This document shows, one piece after another, positions 32,801 through 41,800 of a stretch of 64,000 nucleotides of DNA. Every line of letters starts with the position of its first letter. The first letter of the stretch is position 1. The notes under the pieces were generated by a model. That model was not told where the DNA came from. It ran no database searches and worked only from the letters and a program-made list of their open reading frames with translations. The stretch lies in the NCBI RefSeq assembly GCF_032854445.1, contig NC_088297.1:10440163-10504162 (forward strand). The letters are read 5' to 3'. Source of the DNA: Liolophura sinensis (Eukaryota > Mollusca > Polyplacophora > Chitonida > Chitonidae). The position numbers and the translations under genes were made by a program.

Positions 32801-35800
32801 ACAGTACTGTAAATATGCCTACATTGAAGCTAGCCTGATCATGATGTGACCAAAATAATGCTGACTACAGTGATAACAGCAAATATGTTGACAGCAGTCT
32901 TGTTCAGTGTTTAGGTCGACAAATATTCGAGGAGTGATGATAATATTTCACTCATTGCTCAAAATCCATTCCATTACAAGGATTCATTATATGACTGAAA
33001 ACTTGTTAAGTATAATGTTGAACCCTAAGAGCTCACTCATTCACTCAAAATCCATTCTTTTGCCCATTTCAGTGTATTGTGTGACAACAGTGACGCTGTT
33101 CTCCGCAGCAGCGTTGGCTGACTACGGACCTAGTGATGATGTCATTGAACTGACGCCAAACAATTTCCACAAGACAGTGGTGATGAGCGATGAACTGTGG
33201 CTGGTGGAGTTTTACGCCCCATGGTAAGTGGACAGGAACTACATGGTGTATGTGGTGTGAAATTCCAAAAGACAAAATCATGTTTTAGAGCATGATTTTG
33301 TGTTATCAGATAGACAGACTCGTGTTCACATGTCAGTCCTGACAGTTTGAAGAAAATGCCCATTGAGAAGCAGAATATTACATCACATGAACTATGTTCA
33401 AGTTATGTCCCCTGGTAATGGTTTCATTCAGTGTTGTTTCTGAGTGTGAATGCTTTATTTTATGTTTTGCTCAGAGTTTTACTCAGTACATGGGGACCTT
33501 CATAACCAAGTGGTTAGCATGCTAACACACACAATGACTCATGAGCCTCTCATCAAGACAATCATTGTGAGTTCAACTCCAGCTCATGCTGGCTTCATCT
33601 CCAGTCGTATGTCACTTATGAAATGGTCAGTCAGAAACCTGCAGATGGTTGTGGATTTCCTCCGAGCTCTGCCCAGTTTGCTACAACCTTTTCTTCAAGG
33701 CCTCTGTGCTTCTGAAAGGGGCATTATTAAATACCAAACTTCACGTCAAATACAGCAGTTAGTCATCTGGTGCAACAGTTCAGTTTTGGTGAACGTGACG
33801 TGTCTAAAAAGGGATACATTGAGGTTGTCATTGACATGAAGACATTCTGATTGTTATGGACAAAATCAGTCAGTCAGCTGTCATTCATGGGCAAACTCAT
33901 GAATATTTATAAATATATTCATGCTCTACTCCTTAGTGGTTACATTATTTCGGGTTGCTTTATACAAACATGTATCGAAAATGGGTAGACTGGGCGAGTG
34001 TGGATGGAGTAGTTTTGTTAACCTTGATCTTTTATTATAATGCATACCCAGGGTTTTCATTTAGAATTGGAGAAGGAGGTCAGAGTTCGAAAGTAGCCGA
34101 CTGAATTGAAAGTAATTATGTGATGATTACTGTTGATTTATATAGTAGGAATATTCAAAATAGGCAGCTACAGGGACGGCAGTAGACAGCTGTCTTCAGC
34201 CTGCTGCTTGTTCTTTTTTGAACACCCTGCATATTATGGATCTTATTGGTATTGATATATCTGGATGTGGAAAGAGTTTTTATTATCCGCAATCTTCATG
34301 GTAGATCAAAATCCCTGATCAAGTGTTACATAACTGCTTTACATAACAAATTTAAGCTTTTGGGTGTTTGTATATCTTACAAAGGCCATTAGAAACAGGA
34401 TTATCATTGCTTTAGGATTACGTTTTCTGGGTATACAGATTCTAGCGCTGAAATATGGCAGAGAACATTTTTGGTTAGAACCAGCTACCTGAGAGTCCAG
34501 GATGACTGTCTAGACCAATCAGCCAGTGGCGCCCACAAATATGATGAGACCATCATTTATTTATTTATTTGATTGGTATTTTAAGCTGTATGCAGATAGT
34601 GGTGGGTTTCCTCCCATCATAATGCTGACCGCCGTCGTATAAGTGAAATATTCTTGAGTACGGCGTAAAACACCGATCAGATAAATGAATTTTAAGCTGT
34701 ATTCAAGAATATGTCACGTATGCCATGACAGCCAGTATTATGGCGAGAGGGAGCCAGGCAAAACCCAGGAGAAATCAACAACCATCCACTTTTGTGTAGA
34801 TCTTCCATGTGCAATCATACTCATAGCAAACGCATTCGTGAGAAGCTCCTGGGTTGCTGTGTTGGGCTATCACTCTAGCCGCTAGGCCACTAGACCCCAA
34901 TCTGTTCCTTTGCCAAATGTTAAAAACTACCCTTTACCATTAATTGCCCTGTAATTGTTCATGTCATCTTCACCTTTGCAGGTGTGGTCACTGTAAAAAT
35001 TTGGAACCAGAATGGAAAAAAGCTGCTACAGCATTAAAGGTAAGAAATCAGATTCTAAAATGAGTTTAAAAAGTTTGGAGACACAGTAGTTTGATCTAAG
35101 CGTAAATACTGCTGTGTTAAAACAGAGAAGTAGCCCTACGAACGTTTCACATCATCTCATTTCTTTTCCTGTTTTGTAGGGTGTGGTCAAGGTAGGAGCA
35201 GTCAACGCAGACGAGCACAGGACACTGGGTGGTCAGTATGGTGTCCAGGGATTCCCCACTATTAAAGTCTTTGGAGCGGACAAATACAAACCTGAAGCTT
35301 ACAACGGTAAGTAGTTCATGGAGTGGTTGGGAAGGGAGTGAAATATGTGTTAAAGGAGAAGAAAATGAAAATACCTATCAAATACCATTGAAAAGAGTAT
35401 GCATTTCCTCGCAGGTGCATGCCATGAAAAAAATTCTAATATGTGCCTCAAGTTGATAAATTATAAATAAAGTCATTGCCAACATCCACTGTGGGTGACT
35501 CCATTTTGCCTAAGAATTAGTCCTGAAGTCTTCTGTGTTAGGAGGAGAATTGCCGTCGGAAACCGTCGAAGTGCAGTTTGTACATTTCCGGTAGAACTCT
35601 TCGAACTGTACAAACAGTACAGTTCGTTTTCCGCTTGACAATCGGGACACTGGAATGTTGGACGTAGGTTCCAAGTTCACACGAACAAGCCGGCAGAAAC
35701 TCATTGGCTGAAAGGCAACACACCCCCAGCATAACTTACAGGGTATGAAAGATGGAGGACGCAATGAACTCATCGCTTTATGCCAGCTTTGCCGTTTTCA

Positions 35801-38800
35801 GGCTTTACATGTATGGTGAGGAAAAATCGCAAAATCATGCAGCAGGCACCACCAGATAGAAAAAAAACGTGCTCTTTTCAGCCTGTAGTGTCATGTTTTT
35901 AAATTTTCTTCTTCTTTAACTCATGTTGACATTGTGTACAATGTCATGTTGATCCTACCTCAGGCATATCCAGGAAATGTCCATCTAATGAAATGCGACT
36001 GGACACCCAGACTGCTGCATTTATGTCCCGGACTAAATTACCCATCACACTTACCGCTGGAAACCCACTGGCAGTATGTTTATCCACTTGCTCACTGGTA
36101 GGAATATTATAGCAGCATTATAATAGTCTTCTAACATTTTGGACGAACTGGTCGATTAGCTGTTGCTGTTGTTGTTGTTGTCTTGACCTTGAATTGATTG
36201 ACAAGGTGAAAGGACGGTGACTTCCCATTGCCAGTCGGCAAACATGCTATCTTTCTTCAAATTGGCAGTTTTTGCCTGACCAGTCATCTCAAAAATTTGC
36301 ATTTCAATTCAGTAATTCAATGTTGACATTTCTCTATTCATATCGGCTCTAACATGGAGTCTGTCAACTTTTAATTGGATCACATGACGTAAACTGATCA
36401 GTAATATTTTGTGTATGGATTTTCACTCTCCTGGGCATTTCTGCCATTTGATTGGCTCTCTGATAACTGGGTCACAAAAGCTGTTTTAACACAGGATGTA
36501 TCTATTTTTATCACTGGTTGATAGAGTAAAGAATGACTAGATAGGCCGATGATAGTATGATTGTAGGGTAAGGCAAAACCATCATAAAGTGGCAGGTACC
36601 CAACAACCTTTTGACCAAACTCCACAGCTGCATCTTGAGTCTAGCATGGAGCCTCACTGGTCAAAGCACTAGTTGCCCTAAAGGGAGAGAACTCACAAGA
36701 TGTCTTGGTCAGTCTGTCATTCAACCTTGTGAAGATCTCAAATTGAAACTTTTTTGCTATAGGTGGGCGTCAGAGCAAAGACATCATTGAGCAAGCTCTT
36801 AACCAGGCCAGAGCAATGGTGATGCAGAGAGTGTCAGGGAAAGGCGGAAGTAAGAGTGGAGGTTCAGGCGGGGGTAGTGGCAAGGTAAGAGAGAGGGGAG
36901 TGAGGTGCTTACGTTGGGGGAGGGTTAGTATGATACAGTTTTCATAAGCTACCATGAAACTTGGCCATGACTCCAGTGGTTTTTGTCATATTTAGTGGAG
37001 GATGGAACCATGATTTGAAGAGGCTCTACCAGAGATTTTTGGCAAAACATACAGTAAATCAGCAAAAATCCAGTCAATGCAATTCCTTCACAGGTTTAAA
37101 TTTCATGTTCATGTTTTGATGTTTCTCATCTATGTTTACCTGTATAAGTGCAATGTTCTTGACCTCTGTTTACAAACGAGCGACTCTGCTGATGTGATTG
37201 AGCTGACTGACATCCAGAAGCGTGTGAAGGATGGTGGAATTCTTTTTTACTTTCAAATACTTTCTTGTTTTCTCACCTGTGTCTTGACCTCTGTTGATAG
37301 AAGAGTGACCCGGCTGACGTTATTGAGCTGACCGACTCAAACTTCCAGAAGCTTGTTCTGGACAGTACAGACATCTGGATGGTGGAATTCTTCGCCCCCT
37401 GGTGTGGTCACTGTAAGAATCTTGCTCCTCATTGGGAACAGGCAGCCACTGAGCTGAAAGGGAAAGTGAAACTAGGTGCCCTGGATGCCACAGTTCATAC
37501 TGTCACAGCTGGCAGATACGGGGTAAGTATTCGTTTAGCTTCCAAGATTTAAATCAAGTAATGAACATTGGACGGATACCAGATTTTCTGCTATTATGTG
37601 TTGTAAATCTATGTTGAATTAATCAGCCAGAAGTTGTTTTCCTCAAAAACAGAAGAAGAGAATGCTTGTTTGATTTAAAAGGCTATTTCAGATTCTTGTT
37701 TAGAATAATGAAAGTTTTACTTCAAATTGTTACTAAATTAACAATTATTAATTACGCACACAAAAAATGAAGAAAATGAAATTAATAGTGTTGCCGACCA
37801 AAAAAGGAAAAAAAAAAACACAAATATGTTAATTTCTGTTTCTTCTATTTCTGCATGTAATGCCTGGTAGAGGGTCATACTATTAAGGTGCTTGCCTTCC
37901 TATCACCAAGACACGCAAGATTTGGTTTCGGTGCCATTCTCAGACAGGGAATTTCTAAAATTTGTTTTTGAAGCATTGCTGTCAATGAATGGTCAGCTGT
38001 AAATTTTCATGTAGTCTTACATCAAGTTCACTGCAGACTGGTGGCCTGTCACCAGTATGGCTTGGGTCTCCATGCCTTTTCACACAGAAATGCTTTCATG
38101 TAAAAGTTGTCTACCTTGTTTAGATTCAAGGATTCCCAACAATTAAGATCTTCCCTGCGGGGGTGAAGGATGGTTCAGCTGAGGATTACCAGGGAGGGAG
38201 AACTGCCTCTGACATTGTGCGTCAGGGTGAGGACTTGGCTGCTGAGAATGTCCCTCCCCCAGAGATCATACAGGTAACAGTCTCCTTGCTTACTACCAGC
38301 CTGGTTGGCTATATTATTTTGGATTTAATACTAATAACTGACTGATGAATTGATATGGAGAAAGTTTTCTAATTCTTAATTCTCCTTAAATGTCTTTTAC
38401 AAATATACAAAGATCTTGTAAACTTTTTTACTGAAATATTTTTCTGAAATCAGGTTTATCAGATTGTCTGGTACATTGTTCAAACCATTCGCAGTATTCG
38501 ATAGGGAACTCGTAAAACTCCTACCCGCCTGTATTAAGACGGTCCAAAGCTGTGAACTCATTAATTTTTCCCTTTATTACTTCACAATTATCAGCGTGTA
38601 TGAGTACTCATAACACATATATGAAGTACACACGCACTGCAACATCACAGAAGAAAACGATGCGTTCCTCTGTCATTGGAATCTTCTGTGTAGCTCGTTG
38701 TTGAGTCTCACATTGTGAAGAAAATGTCCTCCTGAATCTATATACTATGTGTAGCAAACATTGATTGACAGATTGCCAAATCACTGACCAATCCTAAAAC

Positions 38801-41800
38801 AAGAGAGAGTGCATTTGTCTAGTAGAGCCAATCAGTTGTCTCGGATGGAGAACTTTGTGAAAAGTCTTTGCAGTGATGATAATGACAGAGAAGAGCGGTG
38901 GTGGGAAAGGATGGGGGATGTGTTTTGTGCTTTGCAAAGATCTTTCATGAGGAAATGTGAAATTAAAGTGTAAAGTCCTAAAGGTGGAAGTTGTAAACTT
39001 GTAATGGCAATGTGGGATCAGATTCTTGGGAGATATTTTCACGAAGACACAACTACATTTGAAGTGGGGTGGGGAAGGTATGGGGGAAAAAAATGTTTAA
39101 AAGAAAAAAATTTGACAATTTAGGTTGTGATTAAGCACAAACTTTACCTGTTGATTCTTTGTTACAGCTAACGGAACAGAAGACTCTGACAGATGCCTGT
39201 GATGAACACCAGTTGTGCGTGATTGCTGTGTTACCTCACATCCTGGACTGCCAATCAAAATGCAGGAAGGATTATATCGACCTTCTGACACAGCTTGGAG
39301 CCAAATACAAGAAGAAGATGTGGGGGTAAGAGGGTGGCTTTTTTCTCAGACTATTTTTGCACCAACACAAACCTGATGGCTGTGAAGTAAATGTCAGATT
39401 CTGGAATGTGGCACTAAGCTCTGAATAAGATAAATGTAAGATTCTGGAATGTGGCACTAAGCCCTAAATGAGGTTAATGTAAGATTCTGGAATGCAGCAC
39501 TAAGCTGTGTAAAAAATAAATGTAAGATTCTGGAATGCGGCACTAAGTCCTGAATAAGATAAATGTAAGATTCTGGAAAGTGGCACGAAGCCCTGAATAA
39601 GATAAACGTAAGATTCTGGAAAGTGGCATGAAGCCCTGAATAAGATAAATGTAAGATTCTGGAATGTGGTACTAAGCCCTGAAAAAGATAAATGTAAGAT
39701 GCTGGGATGTGGCACTAAGCCCTGAAAAAGATAAATGTAAGATTCTGGAATGTGGCACTAAGCCCTGAATAAGATAAATGTAAGATTCTGGAATGTGGCA
39801 TGAAGCCCTGAATAAGATAAATGTAAGATTCTGGAATGTGGCACTAAGCCCTGAATAAGGTAAATGTAAGATTCTGGAATGTGGCACTAAGCCTTGAATA
39901 AGATAAATGTAAGATTCTGGAATGTGGCACTAAGCCCTGAATAAGGTAAATGTAAGATTCTGGAATATGACATGAAGCCTTGAATAAGGTAATTGTAAGA
40001 TCCTGGAATGTGGCACTAAGCCCTGAATAAGGTAAATGTAAGATTCTGGAATGTGGCACTAAGCCCTGAATAAGGTAAATGTAAGATTCTGGAATGTGGC
40101 ACTAAGCCTTGAATAAGATAAATGTAAGATTCTGGAATGTGGCACTAAGCCCTGAATAAGATAAATGTAAGATTCTGGAATGTGGCACGAAGCCCTGAAT
40201 AAGGTAAATGTAAGATTCTGGAATGTGGCACTAAGCCCTGAATAAGGTAAATGTAAGATTCTGGAATATGACATGAAGCCTTGAATAAGGTAATTGTAAG
40301 ATCCTGGAATGTGGCACTAAGCCCTGAATAAGATAAATGTAAGATTCTGGAATGTGGCACTAAGCCCTGAATAAGGTAAATGTAAGATTCTGGAATGTGG
40401 CACGAAGCCCTGAATAAGGTAAATGTAAGATTCTGGAATGTGGCACTAAGCCTTGAATAAGATAAATGTAAGATTCTGGAATGTGGCACTAAGCCCTGAA
40501 TAAGGTAAATGTAAGATTCTGGAATATGACATGAAGCCTTGAATAAGGTAATTGTAAGATCCTGGAATGTGGCACTAAGCCCTGAATAAGATAAATGTAA
40601 GATTCTGGAATGTGGCACTAAGCCCTGAATAAGGTAAATGTAAGATTCTGGAATGTGGCATGAAGCCCTGAATAAGATAAATGTACAGCAAAGCACCCAA
40701 GAAATGTCCATGTATAAATTTCCTGCGCTTGTAAGCCAACCATGGCTTACAAGCTCTGCATAAACTTTCATCCAAGTCCTTACATAATTTTTTGTTTAAA
40801 TTTTTTGCTCGAGTACACGCTGACAAAAATGTAGATGTTTTTTACTATTGTTGGCTTTTTTGTGAAGCATTCTTTGCTCATGCCCACCAGAGAAGATAAA
40901 AAGTGTCAACCTCCGCTTGATAAGCAGAGAAAATAGATCAAATCATTGTCCATGATCCTTCATTTGCAGTTGGAACACTTGGTGGACAGTGGGGACAACT
41001 CTGGTTCTCACAATTTTGATGCTTTTTGTTTGAGGTGTTTGCAGTGAGAGGTGTAAAAAGGCATTAAGGATTTTTTTTTTTCATCAGTATAATTGTTGCC
41101 TCTGCGACCTTGTGTGGGAAATTTGTCTTCAGGCCTGGCTGTTTGTAGGGCCTTGGTGACAATATGACGATGCTTATCTTCAAACGATCTTGTGTACACA
41201 TTTGTACTTCGCACATGGGAAAGTTTGCCTAAAGATCTGTGGATTGCGTCAGATGCTTCAGTTTCCTCCACCCATAAAACTGACCGCCATTGTATCAGTG
41301 AAAAATGTTTGTGTATGACATTAAACAAATAAATGACCATATAAAGTAACTGCTCTGTATTTTACCTTGATGGCGACCTTTAACCTTATGGTGACCTCTG
41401 ACCCCTGTTTGACTCTGGTTTCAGGTGGGTGTGGGCAGAGGCCGGATCTCAGATGGACTTGGAGGAATCTCTGGGCATTGGGGGATTCGGTTACCCAGTA
41501 AGTTTGTTGTTGTAGTTTGACTCTTTTTTAATCATTTTTTTTTAGTGTTTTTTTGGTTTTCTTTTCTTGTTTTTTGTAAGATCCGGAATATATAAGACTA
41601 TTTTTATGATACCCTTTTGTCTTGTCTGCAAGATAAATATGCTGAATTCCTTATTTTTGCATTTTTAAGACACGTTTTCAGTCTGTTTGGAAGCGTTTTA
41701 ATGTATTGTCAGTTTATCATCTGAGTATGAAACGGTACATAATGTGACATAAAAAGCTGCGTATACTGATTATTATACCAGAAACCAGAATGTATTGACT

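Noticed and set aside
32907-33227. Long frame opening PDIA6 at 32907
   Set aside because: The N-terminal 50 codons show no signal peptide or PDI similarity, and a good acceptor at 33072 with phase match to the 29868 exon explains the gene better.
39500-40826. Series of 71-208-codon minus-strand frames (ATFQNLTF... repeats)
   Set aside because: They are translations of the 43-bp intronic minisatellite; the frame stays open because of the repeat composition.
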